DNA from: Cellvibrio sp.
Lineage (GTDB): Bacteria > Pseudomonadota > Gammaproteobacteria > Pseudomonadales > Cellvibrionaceae
Reading direction: 5' to 3'
Assembly (NCBI GenBank): GCA_016712405.1
Contig: JADJRD010000002.1
Coordinates: forward strand, 257,848 to 321,847
Length of the DNA stretch: 64,000 nucleotides
Position 1 is the stretch's first letter, and each line of letters begins with the position of its first letter. Below the pieces are notes generated by a model. The model searched no databases. It was given only the letters and a program-made list of their open reading frames with translations, and was not told the origin of the DNA. Positions 53,238 to 63,739 of the stretch are shown here, piece after piece. Both the position numbers and the translations under genes were made by a program.

Positions 53238-54207
53238 ATGGTATCTCATAAAGTTTTTCGATTATTATTCCTGCGTTTAATGAGGAGGTATACATTCGAG
53301 ATTGTCTACAATCATTGGATAGGATTGATTTTCCAAAAGATCAGATAGAGATAATCGTGGTTGACAACGGCTCAGTTGATAGAACAATCGAATATGCTTC
53401 ACAATTCAACGTAAACATACTTAGTATCCTTAATGTAAAAGTTGGTGATGTCCGAAATCATGGTGCTAGCCATGCGTCAGGAAAGTTTTTGGTATTTTTG
53501 GATTCGGATTGTGTGGTTGACCCCGATTGGCTCAATGTAGCCTATGATAGATTGAGTCAAGATAACAATCTTGTTTTGGGTGGGCGGTATTTAATGCGTG
53601 ATAATCCATCGTGGCTAGAGAAATACTGGGTCTTAAATAATTCTAGGCATCAAGTATATCTAACGACGCTCGTTGGCGGCTGCATTTTTATTTGCAAAGA
53701 GATATTTGATCGCCTCAATGGGTTCAACGGCAAATTACACTCGGGTGAGGATAGTGACCTTACAGAGAGATTAAGGGCTGCGGGGTATCGTGTGGAAATA
53801 TTTCCTAAGTTAAGCGTTGTGCATTTGGGATATCCATCAAAAATAATACCCTTTATTAAACGTCAGTTGTGGCACTCTGCAGATTACATAACAAATTTCC
53901 GTAAATCGATTTACGATAAAGTTTTCATTTTAACGTTACTTTTCATTGCTGCATTTGTTGGCTTTTTTGTTGGCGTAGCGATGAATAATCAAGTTTTTAT
54001 GGGGGTTGCCCTAATCGTATTTCTTTGTATGCCAGCAATTCTAAGTTACAAACGTTTATCTAGAAGCAAAACAACCTATAAAACGTTGAAAGACATTTTT
54101 GCATATATTTGGTTGACATGCTTTACTTGGTAGGACGAGTTGCCGGAACGCTAATTAGTTTAAGAAATTTTCTGTTCCCTGGCTTGGATAAGAAAATCAC
54201 TAGATAG
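53238..54207 (+). pseudogene. Family 2 glycosyltransferase with C-terminal membrane helices, two frameshifts
   Basis: ATG 53238 has a strong GGAGG site 8 bp upstream. The first codons read MVSHKVF and should continue SIIIPAFNEEVYIRDCL; one T is missing from the run at 53253-53257. The main part is normal: IIVVDNGSVDRT, FLVFLDSDCVVDPDW (the DxD motif), GGCIFICKEIF and GEDSDLTERLRAAGY. Two membrane helices follow (about 215-260). Near 54115 another lost base hides the true end, YLVGRVAGTLISLRNFLFPG, with stop at 54207. It would add one sugar to the lipid-linked repeat. Confidence 0.82.
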
Positions 54208-54292
54208 AAGTTTTTGATGACGCTAGATAACTTTTAGGAGGTTTGGGTTTTTGCTTTGGCCTGAGAACAGACGACATTAGTAACTAGTAAGG

Positions 54293-55453
54293 CTAAATGT
54301 ATCCAAAAAATGGGTAGTAAGTAACCGTCACAAACTGACCTGCTATTAGATACCCAAGAACTCCATAACCAAGTCCTGCTGCAATTGCTCTCTCCAGATC
54401 GGTCAGGGTTTTGTCTCTTGCCATGGATGATGCGACTCCGAGAGCATATAAGATCAGGGTGATAAAGAAAAAAACTGCTATAAAGCCAGCATCGGTGCCC
54501 ACCTGAATAAAAATATTGTGGGGAAGTTCTGCTCCTCTGTCGGTAAATAAAATATCATTTGCATAGTAAGTATTATAATAAGGAATAAAGTTAAAATATC
54601 CTACTCCTGTTAGTGGATGGTCTTTCATCATTTCCCAACCATTTTCCCAGTACAAAAGTCTTTGTTTGGATGTTTTGTCGTCACCCGCGGAAGAAAAACG
54701 ATCTTTCTGTTCTTGCGGAAGCAAATGAAACAGAAGTGTACATAGAATTACAATCCCGATAAGGGGCTTAATTTTGAATACGCTCTTTCGGAATATTAGT
54801 GCAAGTAATACAACCAAGGCTAGCTGAGCGCCCCGACTGCTGGCGCCTAGTATTGTCAAGATCGGGCTTATCCAGAAAATCGCGAGTATCCACTTCTCCC
54901 ATGTCCGAACTTTGCTTTTGAGGTGGAAGTAAATATAAAACGCCAATGGAAAAAGCATTAGCATTAGAATGGCAAGCTCTCCTGAATTTTGGAAGTAACC
55001 TTTGGGGCCCATAAGACCCCAACTGGTGAATGAAAACCCTCGAGACGCCCAACTTTTTGAAGTGCCGAAAGCAATTTTTCCGGCTGCGACAAGGAAAATA
55101 ATTAAAAATATATAGAACCGTTCTTTCGTATTTACGATATTGATAATAAGAAAATAAATAATTACCCAGCTATAAAAATCCATATAGTATTTCTTTGAAT
55201 GCTCTGGGTAAGTCGCGGTGAAAATTGAAATGGCTATCAGAATTGAAAAAATTATTAATAAGACATTTGCAGATGACGATACCCTTTTGATTGAGGTGTC
55301 TGTGAAAACCCCAATCAGAGCGCCCATCAGCAATAGTTGAGCCCAAGGTATGATAGAAATTGCAGGGAATAGCGCTTGAGGTTTTACAAACTCGAAAATA
55401 AATAGCCGCAGATCATCCAGAATGAAAAATGCTAGGACTTGAAATAAGTCCAC
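54293..55453 (-). CDS. O-antigen ligase/Wzy-type polymerase, XrtA locus type
   Basis: The 386-residue membrane protein has about ten hydrophobic segments and the large periplasmic loop of the Wzy_C family, seen as WENGWEMMKDHPLTGVGYFNF and AELPHNIFIQVGTDAGFIAV. ASSRGAQLALVVLL is the conserved arginine-bearing helix. Such proteins polymerise or ligate undecaprenyl-linked glycans in the periplasm; the sequence fits the exosortase-A associated O-ligase group. The C-terminus stops soon after YYPFFGYI and may be cut short by another local frameshift. Confidence 0.85.
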   Translation of the reverse strand: MDLFQVLAFFILDDLRLFIFEFVKPQALFPAISIIPWAQLLLMGALIGVFTDTSIKRVSSSANVLLIIFSILIAISIFTATYPEHSKKYYMDFYSWVIIYFLIINIVNTKERFYIFLIIFLVAAGKIAFGTSKSWASRGFSFTSWGLMGPKGYFQNSGELAILMLMLFPLAFYIYFHLKSKVRTWEKWILAIFWISPILTILGASSRGAQLALVVLLALIFRKSVFKIKPLIGIVILCTLLFHLLPQEQKDRFSSAGDDKTSKQRLLYWENGWEMMKDHPLTGVGYFNFIPYYNTYYANDILFTDRGAELPHNIFIQVGTDAGFIAVFFFITLILYALGVASSMARDKTLTDLERAIAAGLGYGVLGYLIAGQFVTVTYYPFFGYI

Positions 55454-55521
55454 ATGTTCTTAACTCTAAACGCGTAAAAATCTTCTACCGTTTTGGGAGT
55501 ATCCATTACATCACTCACTAG

Positions 55522-56528
55522 TTAATGATTTTCGGGCGCTTTTGAATAGGGGTTTTCTATATAGAGGTGAATGAGCATTGCAACTACCAGTGCTGCCAAT
55601 GTGGCTGTTACTAGGCTAAATGAACCCCTATATGGTCTTGTACTGCTTTAACAAATTCAAGGCCTGCACGGCTATGGATTAAGTAAAGTGGGTAACTCAT
55701 ACCTCCCAAAATAGCGACCCATCGTCCAAAAGAAATGAACTTGTCTATTTCCCTCAGCAAAAAGAAAAACAAGAAAAACAAACAGGTTATGACTACAGCA
55801 ATAATCTGATCTGTTTGTTCGCAATCCTTACAAAAGCCCCCGATCTGTCCCCAGGACTTTAATGTTGCGAAGCACATGGCAATAAGAAAAACCCCTAACA
55901 CATAAAAGTCTCGAGGATTTTTGAATAGAAAATACGCCGACACACCTCCTATAAAAAAGAATGAGTAAGTTGGACTTATAAACCAGCCAAGAAAAATGGC
56001 TGGCTAAAAAAATGAAAACTTATAGCAACAATAGCCATGCGCTTAGCCAAACACGATAGTTTTTAAGGACACCAAACAAAATCAATAAAAATACGCAGCC
56101 ATAAAATTTTAACTCCGCTTGTAACGTCCAATAGACATCGTCAAGGTTCGCAACACCAAAGTAATCATTTATGATCAAGCCGTTCAGAATAACATGTGTT
56201 AACGGCGGCAACTGAGTGTTGAATAGGAACATTACCATCAAGGTGAACAGCAAACAGGCTATGAATGCAGGGTATAGTCTGAGAGCTCGCAGCAAGGCAA
56301 ACTTTATCGCGCTTCGATTATGGGCGGATGCCATAATGACAAATCCGCTCAACATAAAGAAAAAATTCACGCCAAGATAGCCAAATTTAACAGCGGAAAA
56401 CGTGTTGTCTCCTGTTGTTTTCAAAGGTAGTATTGATAGTGGTACAACAAAACAAACATGGCTGCAATAAACCGCATTAAGTCAAGGATTGAGACTCGAC
56501 TAACTTCTGGCTGGGGCGAATTTATCAT
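55522..56528 (-). pseudogene. Membrane acyltransferase (OafA/Acyltransferase_3), several frameshifts
   Basis: OafA-like proteins O-acetylate surface sugars. The start (MINSPQPEVSRVSILDLMRF, with IAAMFVLLYHYQYY after it) has the catalytic His motif YHYQ. It continues in another frame as GDNTFSAVKFGYLGVNFFFM and GFVIMASAHNRSAIKFALLR. Then it shifts near 56020-55945 and again near 55620, ending IHLYIENPYSKAPENH at 55522. At least three frame changes are needed. The joined protein has about 335 residues and many membrane helices, the normal layout. Probably a working gene in poor sequence. Confidence 0.8.
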
Positions 56529-56535
56529 ACCGGGC

Positions 56536-57095
56536 TCATCGTTTTGTTTGCAGATCTATCAACGTTTGAACGGCTTCAGAGACGCATCGCTCGCAGCGAT
56601 TAAAGTAGGTATCATTGGCATTATAAGGGTCATGTAAGTAGGCAATGGGTGAATTTAGCCAGAGACCAATCAATGTAACTTGGATTGGTTGCTTTCCAAA
56701 TCTGTATTCAATCTCGCGGGTATGTTTGGGTTCCATCCCGATAAGCAAGTCACCATCAATTGGAACATATTGATCAACAGGTTTGGTTTTGTGCTCATTA
56801 AGTTGTAACCATTCAAACTCGCCCAGGCTATTGCCCGAGGATCTGCTGGATCGCCGCCACGAGTATCTAGCCCAAATGAGGTTGTTGGAATGTTGTGATG
56901 CCGAGCTACAGCCTCTCCGAGAGGGCTGCGACAAATGTTGCCGTGACATACAAATACCAATCGTTTCACTTTTGTAAAGTCCACTCTCTTAAACTTTGAG
57001 TATACGCCCAAAATACGAAGGAATTCATAAGTGTAATAGCGCAATAGTCCCTTCTTTGAGCCAAAATAATCTGCAACTTTCTTTAAATCAGTCAC
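56536..57095 (-). CDS. Low-molecular-weight protein tyrosine phosphatase, single frameshift
   Basis: Wzb/Ptp-type phosphatases remove phosphate from BY-kinases in polysaccharide loci. The P-loop VCHGNICRS has Cys50 and Arg56. The acid loop HDPYN is near the C-terminus. The frame changes at about 56820, where AIAWASLNGYN should read on as GEFEWLQLNEHKTKPVDQY; one base is missing. About 42 residues precede the usual family start (MTDLKKVADYFGSKKGLLRY...), an unusual extension. The only kinase-like partner in the window lacks a P-loop lysine, so its target is uncertain. Confidence 0.85.
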
Positions 57096-57114
57096 GTTTA
57101 TACCTTACTAGTAA

Positions 57115-58234
57115 CTATGCTAAACCAGTTTTGTTAAGCAATTTTGTGTAGTGCTGCTGATAAGAAAGCAGCATTTTTTTAGCGAAAATGTATTGCGCAT
57201 ATGTTCTTTGCCTGCATTTGCAAGCCTTGACGCAAGCAGATTGTCGCCAAGCAAGTTTAATTGCAGATGCAAGTTCGCCAGGGTTCTCTGTGGGGATTAG
57301 GTAGCCGGTCTTTTGGTGTTCCAAAATCTCCTCTGGGCCTCCGCATCTTGTAGCAATCACGGGCAGACCAGCAGCCATTGCTTCAATGGTTGCGATAGAA
57401 AAGCCTTCTGAGCTTGATGAGAGTACAAACATATCAAGTTGCGCAAACTCTGGAGTATTGTCGTAAATCCGATGAAGTCTATTTGTTTTTCTATTTCTAG
57501 TGTTTGCATTTGATGACTTAGTTTATTCATTAACTCCTTTTTTTTGTGGCCAGCGATAACAAAATGTAGCTTGGGATTGTTTAACAGGCTTACCGCGGAA
57601 ATCAGGGTTTCGTAGCTTTTTGCAGGCCTAACGTTTCCCAAGCTGCCAATTAGAATTGAATCCTCGGGTATCCCCAATTGAGCTCTAAGTTTTCTTAATA
57701 TTCCTGAAGAATACCTGCTTTCATCTACACCATTGTAGATAACATCAATTGCCTTTCGTGGAAATAGGTTTCGCGATTCGATAAACGACGATAGATCTTT
57801 GCTAACGGCTATAAGTTTGTTCACGCCCAGTCGCATAATCATTTGTTTGATAAAAACAAATCGCTCCCGGGGATTGATATCGACGCGTCCATGTAGTGTT
57901 GCAATTAAAGGCAATCGTGCAATAAGGGAAATTAGTGAATATGTGAGTGTTGAGCCGAGTAAATGGAGTGAATCAGCGCAACATTTTCGCGTCGAATTAA
58001 CTTTAATAGTTGAACATAATAGGGGATCGATAACAGGCCGTGTGGCTTAACTATATGGTAACGAATACCTCTTGACTTCAATTGGTCCTCTACCCAGCCT
58101 GGGCCTTTAATGATGGCGAAGTTTTCAAAATCGGGAAGCTGAAGTTGCTGTGCAATGTCCAAAAAAACAGTCTCGGCACCGCCGGGCCCCGTCGTGTCGA
58201 TTGCGTGAAGTATTGTGCGCTTCTTGGTGGCCAT
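57115..58234 (-). pseudogene. Family 4 (GT-B) glycosyltransferase, two frameshifts
   Basis: The joined product of about 373 residues starts TILHAIDTTGPGGAETVFLD, the donor-site Gly-Gly-Ala-Glu motif of GT4 enzymes. It continues PLIATLHGRVDINPRERF, VIYNGVDESRY and IGSLGNVRPAKSYETLI, and ends with SSSSEGFSIATIEAMAAGLP and CGGPEEIL (nucleotide-sugar binding). Frames change near 57925 and 57460. Both halves are strong family matches. It follows the next glycosyltransferase by 11 bp in a minus-strand run. Confidence 0.85.
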
Positions 58235-58245
58235 TTTTATCTTTG

Positions 58246-59368
58246 CTAACTTTTCAAATGTTTTTTGATGATGTGTGTAAAAGCATCCACTTGAGCTTGC
58301 CTGGAGAAATTATTGATCGCTCGATCTCTAGAATTTTGTGAGAACTTTAGACGTAAAGAATCATCGTTTAGAAGTTCAATCAATCGATTTGCTAGCGTAT
58401 TTGAATCACCGGGTGAAATATGGAATCCATTGACATTGTTGGCAATTGTTTCTGCCAATCCTTGTAGATTTGAAACAATCAACGGTAATCCTGAGCTCAT
58501 CATTTCTACGCTGGACATTGTGAATGAGTCCCAACCGGTCGATGCTATCACTCCAATGGAACTGCTTCTCATTAATTTATCTATGTCTGTTCTGTAGCCC
58601 GCAAAAGTAACGTGTTTTTCTGCTTTTGTGTTAGCTAACATTTCAACGAATCGTTTTTCCTCACCCTGTTTATTTCCACAGATTACGAAGTGAATAGGCA
58701 GCTCTGCATTTTGATTAAACATCTGTATGGCTGCTTGCATTATCACATGCACGCCTTTTCGTTCTTCCATGTGGCCAGAGTAAAAAATAATTTTCTTGTT
58801 GCGGGGGATGTTTAGTTGTTCATGTGCATAAAAATAATTTTCATGGTCTGGATAAAACCTTTCGGTGTCTACCCCTAAAGGAATCACGCAAGTTTTGTTG
58901 TTGGGTATTCCTCTGCCGTGAGTAGCAGCTAACTGCATTGCGGTTGATTCGAAAATAAAGTAGTCAGGTTTTGCTTGTCGAAAACTCCATTCGAGTTTTT
59001 TCAGTAAAAGTTTGATTCCGCTATTGATGGGGCTAATGCTAGCTCCCCAGTAGGAAATTACGCTTACTTTGTGTCTTTTAAGTACTGGAATAATTGACGA
59101 TGGGTACCCTAAATCAAATGCCAGTGCCAGATCGATTTTGCTGTTCGAGAAATTTTCCAAGGTTCAAAGCGTGATCTGGATTTTTATACACGCACTCAAT
59201 TGTGTTGGATGAGGCTGGATCAGTAACTTTACTAAAAGACCAGTAGATATTTTCTTCGGTAAAACCTGCTTTGATAGCTGCGTCGAAAAAAACTCTCTCC
59301 AGTATGCCGATCGCATATCCCGTGTGTTGTTCACAATGTAGCATTAATAGAATTTTTTTTGAATTCAT
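58246..59368 (-). CDS. Family 4 (GT-B) glycosyltransferase, single frameshift
   Basis: ATG 59368 (MNSKKILLMLHCEQHTGYAI) overlaps the stop of the upstream gene (ATGA). The frame changes near 59150, joining NPDHALNLG to ENFSNSKIDLALAFDLGY. The rest is intact: VIPLGVDTERFYPDHE, IIFYSGHMEERKGVHVIMQA, FVICGNKQGEEKRF, GWDSFTMSSVEMMSSGLPLI and NVNGFHISPGD. These are the usual GT4 acceptor and donor motifs. Repaired length is about 374 residues. Confidence 0.85.
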
Positions 59369-60315
59369 GGTGCCGAGATCCATACTGCGACTATTTTCAG
59401 TGATCTAATGATAATAAGTTTATGAAGCAGCTGTTGGGGTTTATTCTTTTGGATTGTTGACGCTAACCATTTGGCAGTAGATTGAATGGTAGATACTAGA
59501 GCGTGAACTAACAATCCTATTGGTCTGCCTGCAATTTTTCTTGATAAGTTGGCCTTTGCTAAGTTATACGCGGTGTAAGCGCCATCAGAGAACAGCTTGT
59601 GAATATGCTCGGTGGTATATTCTTTTGGTTTCAAGCGATGTCCCACAGCTGCATCCGGAAAATAGATAACTGATTTGGTCGAGAAAATCATTCGTCGGTA
59701 AATTATCGTCTCTTCACCTGCAACCAGTTTATTGCCCATTCTTCCTAATTTGGGATCGAACCCTCCTTGACTTTCTATTTCGGTTTTTAAAACACAAAAG
59801 TTTTTGCCAAAGAATTCGTGATGTATGTCTGTAACATGCAGAATGCTGTCACCATAATCCAACTCTACGAAGTAAGGTCTGAAGGCGTTTAAATACCACC
59901 AAGGTTTGGGTTGGTCCCAAATTACAGATATTTTGCTGTATGCGCAGACAGGGGAGTGCTGCTGGATTATCTCTAAATACTTCTGAATCCAATTATTGGG
60001 AATTTCGGCGTCGTCATCAGTGAAAAGCAGATGCTTGCCCAAGGCAAACCTTGTTCCTGTATTTCTTGCGTGTGATAAACCTTGTTTTTCTTCGAAAACG
60101 TAAGTAAAACATGGATTCGTGTCGCAGAATTTTTTAACTCTGTTGGGTGTGCTGTCAGTCGAATTGTTGTCGACAATTATATATTCCACCGAAAAATTTG
60201 ATGAAAAAACCTGGCCGTTTAGTTGCTCCAAGGTTCTCTCGAGCGAGTCGGCATTGTTGTAGGTGCAAAGCACTACGCTCAACTCGGGACATGGTGAATT
60301 AGCTGGTCGGATCAA
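59365..60315 (-). CDS. Family 2 glycosyltransferase
   Basis: The 316-residue product has an intact frame. LSVVLCTYNNADSLERTLEQ, YIIVDNNSTDST, KQGLSHARNTGTRFA and LLFTDDDAEIPNNWI (DDD metal motif) are the GT-A features, followed by GEETIIYRRM. The C-terminal part is amphipathic without a clear membrane helix. The 5' end overlaps the upstream glycosyltransferase by 17 bp and the 3' end overlaps the next by 4 bp. It is the only gene without a frameshift between 55.5 kb and the end. Confidence 0.9.
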   Translation of the reverse strand: MIRPANSPCPELSVVLCTYNNADSLERTLEQLNGQVFSSNFSVEYIIVDNNSTDSTPNRVKKFCDTNPCFTYVFEEKQGLSHARNTGTRFALGKHLLFTDDDAEIPNNWIQKYLEIIQQHSPVCAYSKISVIWDQPKPWWYLNAFRPYFVELDYGDSILHVTDIHHEFFGKNFCVLKTEIESQGGFDPKLGRMGNKLVAGEETIIYRRMIFSTKSVIYFPDAAVGHRLKPKEYTTEHIHKLFSDGAYTAYNLAKANLSRKIAGRPIGLLVHALVSTIQSTAKWLASTIQKNKPQQLLHKLIIIRSLKIVAVWISAP

Positions 60316-61374
60316 TTGAAGTACCTGGTTTGTAACGTTTTAGTTTGCATGAATCACTTTTGATGTGCGAAAAGGTCGAAGTATTTTGAGCCATTTTTTC
60401 GAGAGTGTAGTCCTTTGCACGATTGATGCAATCAATACTGCGCAGCGAGCTTAGTTTTCTGTAGGCTTCAACAATATCCCCTGCGTCGTTGCAAAAGAAT
60501 CCTGTTTTGTTTTGGATTATTGTTTCACCTGTGCCTCCTTTTCCCGTTGTTATGCTTGGTGCTCCTGCTGCCATTGCTTCAATAATTGAGAGGCCGAAAG
60601 GTTCGGTATATTGAGTCATGTAAACTAGAGCCTTGCAGCGACAGTAAACAGCAAATAACTCTTCATAGGTTAATTCGCCTAAATACTCTACAGCTGAATC
60701 AGCTAGTATCGGGGTTGAAAAATTTTTATCATTTAATGGTCCCAGCCAATACTAAAGGAATGCCAAGTTTTTGCATGCTTCAAGAGCTATATCGACGCCT
60801 TTGTCTTTTGTTATTCTGCCCGCGAAGAATAAAAACTCTTCTCTCGGTGTTTCCGGGTTGTCGTTGAAGAAAAGTTTTTCGCCGTGTGGTATTATTACAC
60901 CCGGTTTTGTTAATTGATTTGCTAAATGTTGAGATGGGTAGATAATATTTTTGTGCATTCCTACGTCCACCCAATGTCCAACTTCAAATGCATGAATTTT
61001 AACCAATTCCATATTCCAAGACGCTTTCGGAAGGTATCGATAGTGAGTCGAGTGGTTGAATAGAACAACATCTCCGGCCTTCAAATTATGTTGCAACTCT
61101 TTGCAGACCAAACCAAGGTGCTCTTTGGTGTTTGGTGCGCCACCTTCTTTGATATGTTGGCTGGGTTCTGCAATTGTCTGTACATGAGTAACACCTGGAA
61201 TATTTAGCTGCCCTGGCGAGTAACAAGATACATTCGCTCCCAGCTTTGTCAGTCCTTCACATAGATGCGCTACTACCAATTCAATACCGCCATATCGAAC
61301 TGGAGGAACAGGGTTACAACTAAGCGAGATAACATGAATAGTGTTCTTGGTGGGATTGTATTTTTCTTAAACAT
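60299..61374 (-). pseudogene. Family 4 glycosyltransferase, two frameshifts
   Basis: The start MFKK (ATG 61374) lacks one A in the following A run; after it the frame reads YNPTKNTIHVISLSCNPVPP and YGGIELVVAHLCEGL. The middle has IIPHGEKLFFNDNP and LFFAGRITKDKGVDIALEA. Near 60750 the frame shifts again, to LVLAGPLNDKNFSTPILADS, then MTQYTEPFGLSIIEAMAAGA and GTGETI. The joined product has about 358 residues and all GT4 motifs. It probably functions in vivo. Confidence 0.82.
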
Positions 61375-61379
61375 TAGTT

Positions 61380-62472
61380 TTATCCGTCGATGTTACTTTG
61401 CTGGGTGCGTTTAGCCTGCGATTGTTTTGGACAAAATAAAAACCTTTGCAGCATTTTCTGCGCGCTATAAACATGTGCTAGTTGGTTAGAAGGGCTCGAA
61501 TTTTCCATGCAGGTCTTAAGGTATTCTGCGTAAGTTTCTGCTTCATGTTGCTTAACAAGCTGTTCGGGATATTCACTCAAAATCTCCCTAAGCCCCCCCA
61601 CATCATGCGCAATCGGCGTCCCCAAAGCCAAAGCTTCCAGCGCCGTCATAGGTGTTCCTCATGATCAGAGCACATAATGATAGCATCAAGAGCAACGATG
61701 CAGCTTGGTATATCTTTTCTGTGGCCGTGGTATGTGACATGTTGGGAAATATCGAGATTATTTGAATAGTCTTTCAGTTGATCTTTCAATTTCCCGTCAC
61801 CTATAACATGAAAGTGCCATTTATCAGGTTGTTGCTGAATCAAAATTGCGGCCATATTCAAAATGTCGACGTTTACAGGCTCCAGTCTACCTATGATGCC
61901 GATATGGGTTTTATGGGGGCATTAAACTTAAATTCTGCAGGAATTTTGGCTAATCCTTTAAGTCCATCTATATCCACACCATTTGAATGACATCTATATG
62001 GCTAACCGGAAATATGTCAGATAATTTTTTGCTAGATCTTCCGGAAACTGCAATGACCCGTTTTTGCAAATAACGGCTACAAAACGATCCAGACATACTT
62101 GAATTTTTTGTTTTCCTTTGGGATTGAATTCAGGCACGTGGGCGGTGCGAACAGAGGGGTGAGCTTGCCGCGAAAGGCTATGGCCACAGGTTAGCGATGC
62201 CGCCTAAAATATTTTCTTTTTGTCTATGGGTATGTATGACGTCGGGTTTGAATTGGCGAATCTGTCGCAAAATCTTGAAAATGATGCTTAGGCTTGAATG
62301 ATGCTTTTCGTCAATTATCTGAATCTTGATTCCCAGCTGCTGCAATTTTTCTGAAAGCTCGCCCTGATTCATCAATATGACAAAAATATCGACATCCTGT
62401 GCCAGATGTTTGAGCAAGGTGTGTAGGCCTGCACCTCGGCGCCTCCCAGAGATCACCGGAAATAATGTGCAT
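61380..62472 (-). pseudogene. Family 4 glycosyltransferase, many frameshifts
   Basis: ATG 62472 opens MHIISGDLW, then frames shift to AEVQAYTLLKHLAQDVDIFV and to KPDVIHTHRQKENILGGIAN. The stretch 61870-62180 is too broken to read as one frame. Later pieces HFHVIGDGKLKDQLKDYSNN, HGHRKDIPSCIVALDA and MTALEALALGTPIAHDVGGL are the GT4 C-terminal domain. Five or more frame changes are needed. The gene faces away from the next one. Confidence 0.75.
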
Positions 62473-62589
62473 TACCCTCAGGGGTCGGTTTAGAATTGCC
62501 ACTCGTAAAATTCCTCTGCGCTTGAGTGCACATAAAAAGTGCCGCGATATTAGCCTTTGGGGTGCTAAGAGGAAAGGTTTGGAGAAAAA

Positions 62590-63739
62590 ATGCTGCTCTT
62601 TTGTTTTGGCTGTTAGCGATTGCGTCGATTTATAGTTATTTCCTCTATCCATTGATATTGATGGCTGTAAAAAATACCGTGGCGCTCGCTTGGTGAAAGC
62701 CGCGGAGTTGGAGTTGAGCAAGCGCCAAGGTGACTTTGATTGTGACTGCCTACAACGAAGAGCGCCGTATTCGTGAAAAAAATTGAAAATAGTCGCTGTC
62801 ACTGGATTATGACAAGCGTAAGTTGGAAATTATTGTTTGCGTCAGATTGAACCGATGACATGACCGACGACATATTGCGTGAATATGAAGATCAATCGTG
62901 CTGCGACTGGTGCGAGCGCAAAGAGCGTTTGGGCAAAGAGAATGCGGCTTTGCGCAATCAAAAAAGCTACTGGCGATATTTTTGGTGTTCTCTGATACGG
63001 CCACACAAATTCCGGAAGATGCGCTTTGGAAATTAGTCGCTTATTTTGCAGATGAAACAGTGGGGCTGTCTCCAGTGAAGATCGTTTCATTAGTAAAAGA
63101 TGGCACAGTTGCAGGCGAAGGTGCTTACGTTAAATATGAAATGTGGTTGCGTCATCAGGAATCCCAATTGTCTGGTTTTGGTGGGTTTGGTGGATCCTTT
63201 TTCACGGCCAGAAAAAATGTTGTCCAGAATGGGATATTCATTCGCCCAGCGATTTTAATACCGCACTGAATGCCGCCAAAGCAGGGATTGCGTGCGGTGA
63301 AGCGCGGCAGACGTTTTAGGTTTTTTATACCGAGTTGCAGGATCCACCAAAGAATACCAACACAAAGTTCGCACAGTCATTCGTGGCATGACGGAGTTAA
63401 GCGCGCGTCATGCAGAAGTTATAGTGTTTCCCGCTTTGGATTTTTCGCTTTACAGGTTATTTCGCGAAATTTGTCGTTGGTTGTCGCCCTGGTTTTTATT
63501 GCATTTTTCTGGTGTCGGCAATTTTGGCTGACTCGGGAATTTTCTTTGGTTTAATTTTTATTGGGCAACTAGTGTTTTATGGCATTTCGTTGGTTGCGCA
63601 TTTTTTACCGGGGTCGCGTCGCATTGGGAGATCAAATTAATTTATTTTTTTTCGTGCGGGTTCATGTTGCGTTGTTTGATGCAGCCTTGAAATTTTATCC
63701 GGCCAGAGAATGACAACATGGAAACCCTCCGCGCGTTAA
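62590..63739 (+). pseudogene. Family 2 glycosyltransferase with membrane helices, many frameshifts
   Basis: ATG 62590 has GGAG 5 bp upstream. Pieces in changing frames read AIASIYSYFLYPLILMAVK (membrane helix), VTLIVTAYNEERRIR, LVFSDTATQIPEDALWKLVA, DGTVAGEGAYVKYEMWLRHQ, SGSFFTARKN and, after two more hydrophobic stretches, FLPGSRRIG, ending TTWKPSAR at 63739. This is the BcsA-like family 2 layout (PgaC or succinoglycan type). At least six frame changes occur in 1150 bp, the highest rate in the window. Confidence 0.7.

Noticed and set aside
62311..62802. 163-codon minus-strand frame near the right end
   Set aside because: It joins the true glycosyltransferase start (HIISGDLW) with antisense of the opposite-strand gene; it is an artefact of frameshifts.
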